64,000 nucleotides of DNA from Fasciola hepatica (lineage: Eukaryota; Platyhelminthes; Trematoda; Plagiorchiida; Fasciolidae). Below, piece by piece: positions 12,717 to 24,290 of the stretch. The translations under genes were made by a program, and so were the position numbers. Where the stretch lies: contig CANUEZ040000156.1 of NCBI GenBank assembly GCA_948099385.1, positions 4,919,501 through 4,983,500 on the forward strand. Reading direction: 5' to 3'. The notes under the pieces were generated by a model. It was not told the DNA's origin and searched no databases. It saw nothing but the letters and a program-made list of their open reading frames with translations. Numbering within the stretch: position 1 is the first letter of the stretch; each line of letters begins with the position of its first letter.

Positions 12717-15700
12717 CTACAAACAGAAGCATAGAGGTGGTGATGGCTGATGGAGAAAGGAAGTTCCACGAAATCATGACTTCCGGCTTGGATTGAATAC
12801 AGCTACGACGTTCAAAATTCCAAATAAAAACTGACTTGGAAGAAAAACAGTTTTCAAATAATTTATCATCAGACAGCTTCAGATTATGTGAGGGGAAGTG
12901 GAGGGTTACTGTATCAGTCGTGTGTTTGGGCGTCTATAAAGGACTAGACTGGTGCAGTATGCACGTGCTGCTGTATGTATGTATCTAAATGAGTAATACC
13001 ATTGTGTACAGTAAGTGAGGGACCACATGCCATCGACTGCACGGTAACAAGTATTATGAATGCAAGAGTATAAAAATTTCAGCTAATGAAAACAAACTAT
13101 ATGAACCAGTGGGTTTTGTGTACATCATTCGGTGTTCAGTCACTTGATTCCTTACGCGTAGCTTAAAGATATTTTTCGAACATGTCGGGATTTTGGCAAC
13201 AATGGGTGGGTTTCATCTGATATTCTGTATCCCTCGGATAAGTAAACAGAGTAAAGTTGGTTCTGTCTGAATTCTCCTTAGCGAGACATTGTGTGACTGT
13301 TAGCTTTCTTGAAGGTAACAGCCACCGAGTAGGAAACAGACACAAAAAACATGACAGATATATATGAACATGTGGACGATAACTGATAAAGTGAGCACTA
13401 ACAAACTGTCCTCTTTTCTAATGCGAATTGTCGAATAACTACTACAGAAACAGTCCAAACTCATGGCACAAAAATGAATTTAGCGACAGAATGGAGAGAT
13501 CTCGACTGTATCATCGTCGTATAATTTGATTTAGAAGCTTAATTATGGGTCTGTATTATGCACGAAGAATGTAGTTGTTTCTTGGGTTCATTATTCAGAG
13601 TTCCTTCAATATTTTTCAGATGGCTGTTAGCTCTACACAATTCGGTGATGAAACCTTGATATTGTACAATCTGTAGCCAGTGGTCCGCGAAGTGATGAAA
13701 ATAAGTCTTTGTGAAACAGTTGGGCATTTCTCAGGAATGTGATCGAAATATATGATTCATCATGCAAGATCATCGCTCAACTCATCATTGAAAACCAAGT
13801 AAGCACTTTGAATCTGTTCCATTCTTTCTAGGAATTATCGGCAGTGCGTATCCACCGACCCTCACGGGGACTCGAACCCTGGGTGAAGGACTACTGTAAA
13901 GAGCAGGCTGTTAGCAGCCATATTAGTGTTCGATCAACTAAGTGTATGATCCCGTCAATGCACTTACTGAGACTTGGTGGTCACGGAGTTTTCCGCGTTT
14001 TTTTATTTTGCAGCTCGTACACGAGCAATCCCTACGGAAGACATTGGTCTCACATACTACATATTTGGCACCCACGGCGCGACCTCACCAAGGGGAATGG
14101 GAGGCTTTCGGGAAAGACCTGGAGCGGACCGAGGAGATTTGGTATGGCCCAGGAGAGGTTTTGTGGTATGGCCTACCCGAAATGTGGTCCCTGAGGATTC
14201 AGTTCAGTAGTGTGTGTTGGAGGAGTACGGAACACTGGGGACAGTGTTCTTTAGTTCGGGGAGCAGTGGGGTGAGCAGGTTGGAGGTAGCCATTTTATTG
14301 TCCGATATAGGTAAGTGAAGGATTCAGCTGACGCACTAACTGAGACCCTGTGCTCATGGAGTTTTCTGGGTTTCTGTATTTCCCAGATCGAACATGAGCA
14401 ACTCCCACGGAAGACACCGATCTTTGCATACTACACTATGAGTCGAAAACCTTAACCACTAAGCTATCTAGGATGGCACCTAAGGGTTTGGTGAACATAT
14501 ACTTTGTATGATATAGTACCCCTCTGTCACAGACTTTGAAAGGTAACAACCCGTTTCCCGCGCATCGGTTGACCCTTGTGATGGATGACTTTTCTGTAGG
14601 GGCCTAAGTAAAATGAAGTCATTCCGCTAAGAAAACGTCTGCATAGTTCTGCTACTAGGGGCATATGAGCGGCAGTTGTGAGTTAAGCGCTGATTCTGCA
14701 TGACACATCATACTCTACAAATCTAATCTCCTAATACCAAAAATTGATTACTCTTCAGTTTATCCACCTCCATTATCTCGTGATCACTGATTGGCCAAAT
14801 TACGACTTAATTATGAGCAGCGACATACTGACTGTTGATTTTATCCGTTCCACGAAGGACCGAAAAAATCATCTGGTTTGTCAACATTTTACGGAAGTAT
14901 GACCAAGTGACGAACAGGATAGCATTACTAGAATTACTAATCACAACGTGAAATGTTGCATCAGAAGTTGAAATTATCACACCAGTTACCCTAGTGAAGC
15001 TGAAGTCGTTTTTAGTTTAATAATTTTGGATAATTAAATTTTTGCACTATTTCTTCGTCAGCAACATTGAAATCAAGAATAACTATTACTACTTCTACTA
15101 CTGTTACTACTAATACGTCTACTACAAACGCCATCAATAACAATACTACTTAAGAGACACATATGTTTGACCGAAGACATTAAATACTAACATTACGGTT
15201 TCGTATCGTTTTGTAATCAGAAAGACTTACACATTTTTGGGGACCAGACCCAAAGTGCGACAGAATTGGTCCACGGTGATATTGCCCGAGTTTTCCTTAT
15301 CAAATATAGACATGAATTTCTGGGACCATTTAAAGAAAATGCGGTGAAAATTAGCAGTAAAATTCCAACCATGAGAAACCAAATCATTGCAACGGTGGGA
15401 TAAAAATCTTTCACTCGGACGAAGAACTCACTGCTGACTCAAAAATTTATTGCAAAATACGGGAATTCATGACTTTTCGTCATACGGAGTGGACAGATCA
15501 TCGAGCTTCACATAATTACCTCGACCCCTCATTCAAGCAAATAAAAAAGAAAAGGATGGACGTTTAACCCAACAGGATTTCACTGTTATATTGCTTGCGT
15601 CTGAGGTTCAATGATGGAAGTATTGTGGTCATGTAATGTTATGGAATTTGTTTCCCTCGTATCGGGGAAATGCCACGCTTTATCTTAAATTACTGGTGTT

Positions 15701-16944
15701 TTAGCCTATTAAATAACCTTGTGTGACACCACCAATTTTATCAGTGCAGTTCAATATTTGTGGCGCGTGGCAGCTACGGTGATTTACTTCATGTTCTTTG
15801 GAGGAAACACTGTGATCAGTTTATCCATAGCACAGTCCAAAAGTCAACCCATCATTTTAGTTTAATAGATACATAACGATTAGTTTCCTTTGAAATTCAT
15901 TAATACTTGTTGACAAAATCTGTTTGTCGGAAACAAATGGTAGTCTTTGGATCACCTAACAGTCTAGTAAACGTTCTCACATAAGGTATTTGGGAATCGA
16001 GGTTTTACCGTTATTTCAGTTTGAAATACGGACTCGAAGTTCACGTTATCTTTTGGTCCACCAAGTTTCGTGTCGTTTAGTAGCCACTTGAGGCCCCTTA
16101 GTAACCAGTGTCTTTTATTTAGCGACCACGGCCTAGGTAGGGTAAAGTAACCAAACATTTACAACACATCCATACAGAAGAAGGTCAAATCACGTGTGCG
16201 TGTAGCGTTCAACATGCCCAGAATCCTAAGTAGAGCGTGCCCATTTACGGGACTTCATAGCCCATCTCAGCTGCTGCATTTGACGGACAAAAGTGAATAT
16301 ATCCGATAAAAACTTGAACTACTTCTCCGCAAGCTGGTCCGTCTTAAAATCGGTTTCAAACTTGTGGAAAGATGGGTCAGCAAATAAAGATAAATGGACA
16401 AGATATCAGCGAACGTAGATTCAGATAATACAATGAAGAAAGGTCCAAAAAGTTCTGATACTACTATGACAATTAGTAGTCGATCAGATTATCGAGAAAA
16501 AAATTCAGCAATCAAGGTGTGTATTTTCATTTTCGCTTTAAAACTGAGAAATCACTAAGACTTCACCAGAGTAAATGTACTGAACGGAAACATAGTCGAT
16601 CCACTGTACTGAAAGTAACAGTATTTCAGAATCCGCAAATTGCATTTCACTAGTTGGAGGTCTACGTTGAATGAGTCATGACTTTTGCACTTCCAGTGAA
16701 CCAAGGAATTTATGAAACCTAATCCTTTTACAATTTATTTGTCTTATCGAAGCAAACTTCAGCATATATACGTGTTCGAATCTAGGGACCAGGTTACCAC
16801 AGAAGAAACGTTTTAGTCTGACCGTACCTGTGGGAATGAATCTTCCAAATAGTGTTTTGAATTGTAGGAGTGCAAGTCGTTCAAGGATATCACTTCACGG
16901 TTGTCTTCATCCAATGCACAGAAAGCTTCCAGGAAAGCATCCAT
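12371..16944 (-). CDS. Tegument-allergen-like (TAL) protein: two EF-hands plus dynein light chain domain, three exons
   Basis: Joining 16944-16828, 15319-15231 and 12716-12371 gives a 183-residue protein. Exon 1 (39 residues) carries a first EF-hand with loop residues 12-23. Exon 2 carries the second, 'KFMSIFDKENSGNITVDQFC' (40-59), loop 46-57. A basic linker follows (69-80). A dynein light chain (LC8-like) domain spans about 88-183, with 'GRAWQIII' (142-149) and 'LGRFAVLIWKTPAE' at the C-terminus. Length, domain order and the W..TP ending match flatworm TAL proteins, calcium-binding tegument proteins that are often targets of IgE. Introns are 1508 and 2514 bp; phases agree at both junctions (0 and 2). 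The start is the first ATG after an upstream in-frame stop. Both EF loops lack the usual Glu at position 12 (Asp and Gln instead), so calcium binding may be weak. Transcription start and poly(A) site were not located. Confidence 0.88.
12717..13942. other. TAL intron 2, part, with a tRNA-like B box
   Basis: Intronic sequence. At 13852-13885 the minus strand carries 'AGGGTTCGAGTCCCC', which fits an RNA polymerase III B box. A full tRNA fold was not found, so it is probably a relic of a tRNA-derived repeat. Confidence 0.4.
13943..14061 (+). repeat. Left terminal repeat of the TRIM-like element
   Basis: Aligned to 14316-14435 by eye, it shares blocks such as 'GCAC(T/A)..ACTGAGAC', 'GGAGTTTTC' and 'GGAAGACA', with many substitutions, suggesting an old insertion. 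Confidence 0.6.
14316..14435 (+). repeat. Right terminal repeat of the TRIM-like element
   Basis: It is the partner of 13943-14061. Downstream (14447-14480) is 'CCTTAACCACTAAGCTATCT', resembling the D-loop side of a tRNA on the minus strand. Confidence 0.6.
15079..15130. repeat. Imperfect TAC microsatellite
   Basis: Interrupted TAC/TTC triplets inside TAL intron 2. Confidence 0.8.
15231..15319 (-). CDS. TAL gene exon 2
   Basis: 89 nt between the acceptor TTAAATGGTCCCAG and the donor GTAAGT. It starts in phase 0 and ends in phase 2, leaving GT to be completed by the first base of exon 3 to make a Val codon. It encodes the second EF-hand and 'RTLGLVPKN', the same 'FCR..GL' ending seen after EF-hand 2 in TAL proteins. 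Confidence 0.87.
15955..16290 (-). repeat. Dispersed repeat family R1, copy 3 (in TAL intron 1)
   Basis: Its reverse complement matches 3745-4010 over the blocks listed there and continues further on its 3' side than the copy at 4 kb. It is the longest copy seen. It contains a 64-codon minus frame (16158-15964) that I regard as repeat-derived. Confidence 0.65.
16828..16944 (-). CDS. TAL gene exon 1
   Basis: 117 nt, starting with ATG and ending CAG before the donor GTACGG. It encodes 'MDAFLEAFCALDEDNREVIS' and a further 19 residues ending 'LEDSFPQ'. The hydrophobic helix, acidic loop and following helix form an EF-hand, but loop position 6 is Glu instead of Gly. Upstream, an ATTCAG lies directly before the ATG; it could be an acceptor for a 5' UTR intron or for trans-splicing (inference only). 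Confidence 0.85.
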
Positions 16945-18059
16945 CTGAATTAGTTTGCAGAGAATTGGCAGACGAATACGTGGTAATTTGTTTACGAATT
17001 ATGTAAGTCCTCAAAAGAATTGCTGTGCTACTGATTTACGAACGGATGAGAGAAGAAAATCTGAACAAACCGAGAGGGTAACGACTGATTAGCACTGACA
17101 AGGACTGCCGGCTGTTTGGAATTATGAAACATTGAAACTCCGGTAGCCACTTGTGTACTTATGTACTACTTCAGTTTGCAATGTCGTTGGGGCCCGGAAG
17201 TCTGCGTAGTAAGCCGACTGACATTTAGTCTGTAATTTTTCTACGCTGGTTGAAAATTTTGACCACTGACAGATATCATTTACGAAAAATATAAATAAGA
17301 ACATAATAGATGTGTTTCGATAAGTCAGATAAAATGTCATGCACGGTCTGACACGTTTTCGACCAGATTTTTCTGATTATTGTCTGATTGAATAAGTCAG
17401 CGGCCTTCTCATGGCTGATTGATAAAGGCTTTTGTCCCCGGGATTAGGTAATTGTACACGGACAACAAATCCAGCTCAATTTTTCTGAAGATTTGACAGT
17501 GCAAACAAGTCAGAGGAAATTGAATTTGGACATCAGTACCAAAGTTGTGAGTAAATTCTTTACTAAGTCTCCAGCTGATGAATAGGAGTTTCATGTCTCT
17601 CCGTAAACGGAACTATACAATTACGTGGTCAGATGGACATGGCTAGTTGAATTTTTTAAATATTTGACTATAACAATTTTCATGAGCAATCTACTACGGT
17701 AACTGGTATGTTCGCTACTTTTTTGACGCTTGACCATATAAGCAGAAGTCTAATTGCTGAAGCATGTACTTACTTCTCTCTTATTCTGATGTATTACCAC
17801 AAAGTCTAATAGTACAAATGACCTCCTTAATGTCGAGTTTACCTACCGTCTACGGTATTGAATCATGGTTAAACAACAGGTTGTATGATGTGTTATTTAC
17901 TGGGGCTTTATACACTATTGGTCAAGCTTGGAAATAGTGCAACTAAAAAGTTAATAAATTGGCTTTCTTTTGGGTGAACTGTGAACAGTTACGAATCCAC
18001 ACTGGCCACGATAACTCATCAGTTCATCAGATGGCTGACAAAGAAGTTAAGTACAACCA

Positions 18060-18080
18060 CCCCCCCACCCCCCCCCCCCC
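18060..18080 (+). repeat. Poly-C tract
   Basis: A run of about 20 C with a single interrupting A. Confidence 0.95.
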
Positions 18081-20404
18081 GGTCGTATTTGTTCGCCTGT
18101 AACGAAGTCGCAAAATGAAAGCCTTTGAATGTTACGATGTATCTTGCTTCAAGCAAAAATTGATTGATGACAAAAACTAAAACTGTCTGTCAAACGAAAA
18201 TCATTTCTTATCAGAATACTGTAGCTATATAGTTTAGAAAGTGTGTTTAGAGCCTGATTTGATGAAATAAGATCTCTGACTTACATTTTGAGTTACAGGA
18301 ACACTTTGTACATTCTGCACTCGTGAAGAACAGTTGTTGGATTAAGTAAATGAAGTCGTACCTTACTGAGGTTTTATTATTGCGATCAGAAGTGGGGAAA
18401 AAGTATCCAATTTCATCAAAAGCACTTCAAGGGCGGCTGCTTCACTCGTGTTTTTCACGTCCTATCCCAGACCCGCATACCTTTTTTCCGTGACAGAGTT
18501 CCTAGCGTCATTCAGTTTATGCTCTCTAGACTATCGCAATTTTACTATTTTTTAACTTAAATTTAGGTGATATAATTTCCATAATCGTTGTTTTAAGTGT
18601 GGGACATTTTGTACACTTTACCTGGCCTTTGTGTCCTCCAGGACATAAAATTAACCACTATACCCGTTTTCATCTATGAAGTAGCCTATGTGCGTCATCT
18701 TTGCTTTTCGAATGCCTTGTCGTTACGGAATTCTGTTTCCGCAACCAAAGTCAGAGGCTAAGTAGGTTGAAAACAGAATATATGAGATCATATTACTTAA
18801 TAAAAAGTGAGCTTTTTGGTTATGCTTAAATTGAACCAAGGCGACAATCTGTGATGATATATAGCATGTTTTTTGACCACCCGAGATTTATACGAATGAA
18901 TCTTTGGTTCATTTTTCCGGAATGAAGATGTGAGCTTCGGACAGAAGCAATATTTCAGAGGCAGCCATTGACTTGAGGCAGGACACTGGTACTGTCCATA
19001 CCAAACGATAGGTTCTCGTGATATGGCTTCTTAGAGTCTTATTTACAAGCCAGCCAACGGTGACAGAAATCTTTCAACGGTTGCTCATTTATTAGACTGT
19101 TTTCAAAGGGAACAACCATTTCATAGACTAAAATTTACCCACATGACACTCTGAACTCCAAATTGATGATAAACTTGCCTCAACCGAATCAGGTACAATA
19201 TCTTCATTCTAGAAGCAAATATGAGGGAGTTTAAATCAAAAGAAAAATGTAGCCCATCAAATAATTTAATTTTTACAAGCATTGCAATTTCTGTCACGTC
19301 TTTCCGAGACTTCTTTTATTTAAACCATTTTTTCTACCCTAAAAGACAAAACCGTCAACGAAGTAGGGTACATGATTTTACCGAAAAGACTCTTTGAGTA
19401 ATGCTGGCGCTTGAGTGAACCTATTTTCATTTTCACACTACATGACTTGAATGGATTAGATGGAACCGTAAAGGATGTATAGGAGATCATTATAACTAAC
19501 TGAGTGCACTCTGAAACACTGTGTCTGGCCTATCATATGTGTCACGAGGAAAGTTCATGCTCTTAACGATTTCTCAGAATGGAATCAGAACCAAAATGAA
19601 TATCCCTGTCTGTGTACGTCCACGTTCGAAAATACTGGACATTGTCACGTGACTTTAGCAGTAGGTTGACATGCGTACAACGTAAAAATAAACTTTCAGA
19701 CGAAAAAGAAGTCATCCTTGAACGCAGTTTACGAAGAACATTGCCCGATCTTTACACCCCAGTAGTAGGTTGTTATTCCTAAAGAAGAATGATTGAACAT
19801 GGAATCGAGCCTCATGATTCACTTCAACAGTACGATAAATAGAGATGAGATGGCTTTTTCGTTCTCAAAACATTGTGGTGAATGTTGTTCTAATACACAA
19901 TGGCATTACAAATAAAGGCGACTTATTGTTCCAAATTTATGACATACTATTGATTCCCATATTATTTTCAAGCAAGCCCATAAAGAAATGTTGGTTATTT
20001 GTATTTTTTGATTGTTTTGATCAAATTATCAGCTATGGTTGTAATGGACATTTTTCAGATACTAACGGATAAAGGGTTATATTAGTCGTGAAACAAACTA
20101 AGCAATAAAGCTACTGTGGTTGAATCATTTCACCTATCTTTTCTGTCGAATTTCGTATTAAAACAAGAAGCTTTCTGATCCATGCTAAAAGCGACATTTG
20201 AAGCAAACTGTTGAATAATGAAGATGCTGAGTTATCGTCTTAAATGATGGTTTAAGGGAGGCGCGATAGACTCTTCCGACAAATTGCACTGCCGTAGAGA
20301 AATTGCATTTGATCATTGAAGTCAGCACTTGGTGGATGACCTTCAGGTTCTTCAACTCATTACTTGCGTCAGTAATACCTTGTTCTCCGTTATCATCATC
20401 CGAA

Positions 20405-20419
20405 TCATTATTATTATTA

Positions 20420-20450
<31 letters not shown>

Positions 20451-20455
20451 CAATA
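20405..20455. repeat. ATT microsatellite
   Basis: Near-perfect ATT triplets. They generate artificial Asn or Ile runs in overlapping open frames on both strands. Confidence 0.95.
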
Positions 20456-23400
20456 TCATAGTCATCAGCGTCATTATATCGCTGCCTTCTCAAAGCCTTG
20501 GAAGTAGAAAAATCCACCTTAAAGGAAACCTGATGAACTTAGGTAGAAGGTGCCAAATAAAACTCTTTATTTATTTAGTCTAACAAGACGGATTTCTAAC
20601 CGAGGAAAAGAGGTAAAATCTGTGCTGCAAAATTGTTTCCTTTACGTGATTAGAAAGATTTTAAAAGACATTTACATGACACTTGAAGACAAGTTGTCTG
20701 TAAGCTTTCTCCAGATAGATTCTACTTTTTCTTAAAAGGATGAATCTAACGATATAACAACTAGTTCATCAAAAAATTGATTATTGTTGACGCCTGTAGT
20801 GATCCGGTCTATCCATACAAATTTGACTGTGAGAAAGGTATGTGGAGACCAATGAAAAGCTGACTCATGTCATACTAAAGATAGTTGTCAATGACTTCTA
20901 AGTAGTTGGACTGTTCTGTGCCAATTTTCGATTGGTACATCAATGCCAAACGTGATATTGGTAAAAATACGTACACCATTACACTATGGGTTTGAGAAGC
21001 GATTCTGTGAAACTTACGATTCCATCATAAGAAAGCTGATCGTCTTCCTAAAACGTCCAAGAGTCGAGGTTAGTGTACCGTAGCGCACGTGACTGATTGG
21101 TTGACAGACGTTTCCATAATTCCAATCAAATCAAATTTATTTGTTCCCGCTAGGTGGATTCTTTTAAATTGTTGAAACAGGTGTTATTTAAAAAGTCTTT
21201 TGATAGCATAATTTTTGTTGACGTTGTTTTGCATCTATCCTATAGATTCGCCGGCGGTACCGTTGGATAATAAGCATGATTTGTTCCACTTTTTATGTCA
21301 GGAACTGACAATCAAGTAGAGAAAACTTGGAGAAATAATTCTTTCCCATTTCTAAAGTGTGCAGATTACCATTTGGAAAATATTTACGCAGTTCGGTCCC
21401 TGTAGAACTTTATAAATGACTTACTGGTCGAGGTGTAAGTGCACTTTTGAATTTCTTCAAAAAAATGGAAACACATTGCTGTCATAGAAACACAATCTTT
21501 CTTCAGTGAAGGCATTTTTCTGAAATTCTTGTCAGCAACTTGTTTCACTCACAAGTTTTAGAGAATATAACCAACAACTGCCCACCTTGTCATAATATGA
21601 AACGTTTGTGGCGTTTAAGTCGAAAGGTGAGTTCTAAACATCAACCTTATTCTCAGTGCCATTCTTCACACTAGCAGTGTATTTCAACACTCGTTTATCA
21701 CATTCATAGTAAAAATCAATCAGATGGTCCGATGGACCTATGGTCTTATCGATTATGTTGATAACGTGGCCAAAGTAGGTAGAAGACCTTAATATTTCCG
21801 CCTTTCTCAAACTTATGTCAAAAAGGTGCCTACCGTAGATGTCAATGGCTATGGGTTTGACAAGCATTCAAGTGCCAAAACCCAAGGTCGGTGAACGCTA
21901 TGTTATGCATTGGGTGTGTGAAGTGAGACGGTGAATGTCAACCCCGTCAGCATATACACCAATCCATAATCTATTGAGTTCGATTTCTACTCGGTACTCA
22001 GTGGATTTGTACTGTTTTATGGTACGTTTATTATTTTCAGTTATGAGATGAGTGTTGATAGTGAGCGTCAAAGAATTCAGGTCTTTTCCTAATCAGGTTG
22101 ATCATCCACTGGTGTTTGCTTCCGTGGGCCTATCAAATCAAACAAGATTTTAGTTTTACCCAAACAACGTTCAAAAAGAACGCCATTCATGCCCACCGTG
22201 ATGAAGTTGATTCTAAGCATACCCGCGAATTCTCACTTGCCATGTTCAGATAGGAACAATGATGTGCCAGTTTTTTACCTGTTTCTAGTCGGTTCGATTA
22301 ATTTGTGGACAGATGGCATGATTTTTGAAATAATCAGCAAAAACTCTTCCCTAGGATAATCAGTATGATTTTGATCCAGCAAAATAGTTGACCTTCAGAG
22401 TGGACATAAGAATTGAATTTTTCAATGAAACCGGGCAGACGGCAATCGAGTTGCGTTTCGCCGAATCGACGTTTTTACTGATATATCGAATTGAGGCATG
22501 GTTCACGCAAGTAAAAATGACTGGACTGACAGCTAATTAATAGCTACACTCAGCGTTCGGATAAAGTGACAAGTATTGTTCGTAATCCTTTTTACAGAGC
22601 AGCAAACGAGGCGCAAAAACTTTTCCTGTTTGAGAGTGCTAATTATTTCCGGATGGGTGTCAGCAAAATACAAAGCTGCTGTTTACTTTCACTCATGGCG
22701 TGTCACTTTACTTGAGGCCGCAAAGCTGCAAATATGAAGCATTTTAGCTGGATATAATAAGGTTAGAAGCTAGGTCATTGCCAGTCTGAATTTGCTGTTT
22801 ATATTAAGACATACCAGACGTATCCTTGAATAAACTCGGTGCGAAGTTTTAGTAGCACAAAAATTTCAATGTTTTGAATCTTCAAAATGGAGCCAAAGTG
22901 TGCTTCTCTCATTATGAATCAAACCGAAACCGACAGGACTAGCACTTGAAACTTGATTTTTACTCTCTCATGAACAACTAAATGAAAAGCAAAGGTTACC
23001 TTTTCACTCTTCTGACGAGTTATTATGAAGACATGAATTTAAATAAACAGACTGGAGTAATTTGTGGTCCTGAGCATTTGTCATTTCCCTAGTGATAATC
23101 ACGACCTTTCACTCGTGAGTTTTCTCCCCGCTGAGAATGATGAATAAGGGCACAAAAATTAGCCTTCTTTGCAAAACACGGAGCTCCAATATTGGAACGT
23201 AATTGCTATTGAGTTGAAAATAATGACAGATATCCACTGAAGAGTGCCGTAAAATCGACGCTGTTGTTTACAATAACTGAAAATCAACATCCAGAACGTA
23301 TACATTTATGGTTCATCCTTGTCCGTGGTGTCCGCAGTATTTCTTTCTTTTCTATCAACTACCGAGTTGTGACAAAGTGGGAGTGTGAAATGAAAAAGAA

Positions 23401-24278
23401 TCATGGTAGATCTCACTCTTTGTGATGTGTTATCGTCAAAATGTACAGCGTGTGTAGAATCCTCCAGTGTTCCGCACTTCCACCACAAAACACCATTGTC
23501 CAAATGGTCAGCAAGATGCAGCAATTGAAATGACCAATTTGCTAACTATATGCAAGAGTTGGTGCAAGGCTTCGGTTTCACCACATTAATTTAGTTGTGG
23601 ACGGGGGAGACTTGCTTACTCTCTAAAAAGATGCCAAACTTAGGGTTTCATGCCAATGTCTATTTTCAGTCCAGTAAAACTAAGGTAAAAATGCTTTCCG
23701 ACTTTTACCAGTTTTCAGAACAAAATGCTCCAAAAAGCCAACAGAAATGTTCCTCACTAGTTCCAGTAAATTCACAGATTATTGCCGTAGTGCTTGGAAG
23801 AACCACCGTGGGATTCTAAAAATGAACTCGTTGTCCATTCACGCTTCATACGATTCGAATGAGATTACAGCTATAGACTAACTGTGAAGTGATTGGACCG
23901 AGGAGTGCGGGATACGCATGCCTGATGAGCAGAAAAATCCGCGAAACCAGTCGTGTACTTCAGGGAAATATTTTGTCCTATCATCCAGTTTCAGCACTGT
24001 ACTACTCATTTCGAATTTAAATATCATACAGTCTGGAATGAGTATATCCAGCTGATCTGAACTACATTGGGCGCTTTGAACAGCTTTATCAAAAAAGCTG
24101 GAATATGAATCGGTCCACTATGCAGAATTTGCACTGGAAACAGCTTCGTGTTTTGGGTGCTTGTTGATGTAATAAATAGGGGTAATTAAGTTGATAAATG
24201 CAAGCAGATCACATCTTCCAGCTTCAGAAAGAGCTATTGAGAGAATCTTTGAATGTGTTGGTAATTCTTGTTACTCAC

Positions 24279-24290
24279 ATAACCATCATC
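24279..24290 (-). CDS. Micro-exon, block Y (DDGY)
   Basis: 12 nt between a strong pyrimidine acceptor (CGTTTTCTTTTTGTAG) and the donor GTGAGT, encoding DDGY. The Asp pair followed by a terminal Tyr right before GTGAGT is what the Asp-rich exons of blocks Z, B and D show, so I place it in the same family. No other exon of block Y was securely found. Confidence 0.55.

Larger units (their letters stand above)
13943..14435 (+). mobile_element. TRIM-like miniature LTR element
   Basis: Two direct repeats of about 119-120 bp (13943-14061 and 14316-14435) flank a GC-richer core of about 254 bp. Both repeats begin TG and end CATACTACA. Four bases after the left repeat comes TGGCACCCACGGCGC, which starts with the TGG of a tRNA primer-binding site. 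Possible 5-bp target duplications are CTAAG and CTATG (4 of 5 match). The core encodes no recognisable protein. A clear polypurine tract next to the right repeat is missing; a purine-rich run lies about 40-50 bases before it. It sits in intron 2 of the TAL gene. Confidence 0.6.
16945..24278. other. Unassigned region between the TAL gene and the micro-exon array
   Basis: No convincing gene. Possible minus-strand micro-exons with fair splice signals but no paralogue are 17769-17780 (NKRE, before GTAAGT), 21018-21035 (LSYDGI, before GTAAGT) and 23000-23011 (KSEK, before GTAACC). These are listed as leads only. The plus-strand frame at 19845-20072 is hydrophobic and AT-driven. A C tract and an ATT repeat lie within. 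Confidence 0.3.

Noticed and set aside
13852..13930. A tRNA gene on the minus strand
   Set aside because: The B box is good, but a complete acceptor stem and anticodon arm could not be drawn.
20185..20583. Frames with a poly-Asn or poly-Ile run
   Set aside because: They come from the ATT triplet repeat and have no flanking domain.
23915..23950. CTGATGAG...CGAAAC resembling a hammerhead ribozyme core, interesting because Penelope-like elements can carry them
   Set aside because: The would-be stem II pairs over only two or three bases, and no stem III partner with the required following nucleotides was found.
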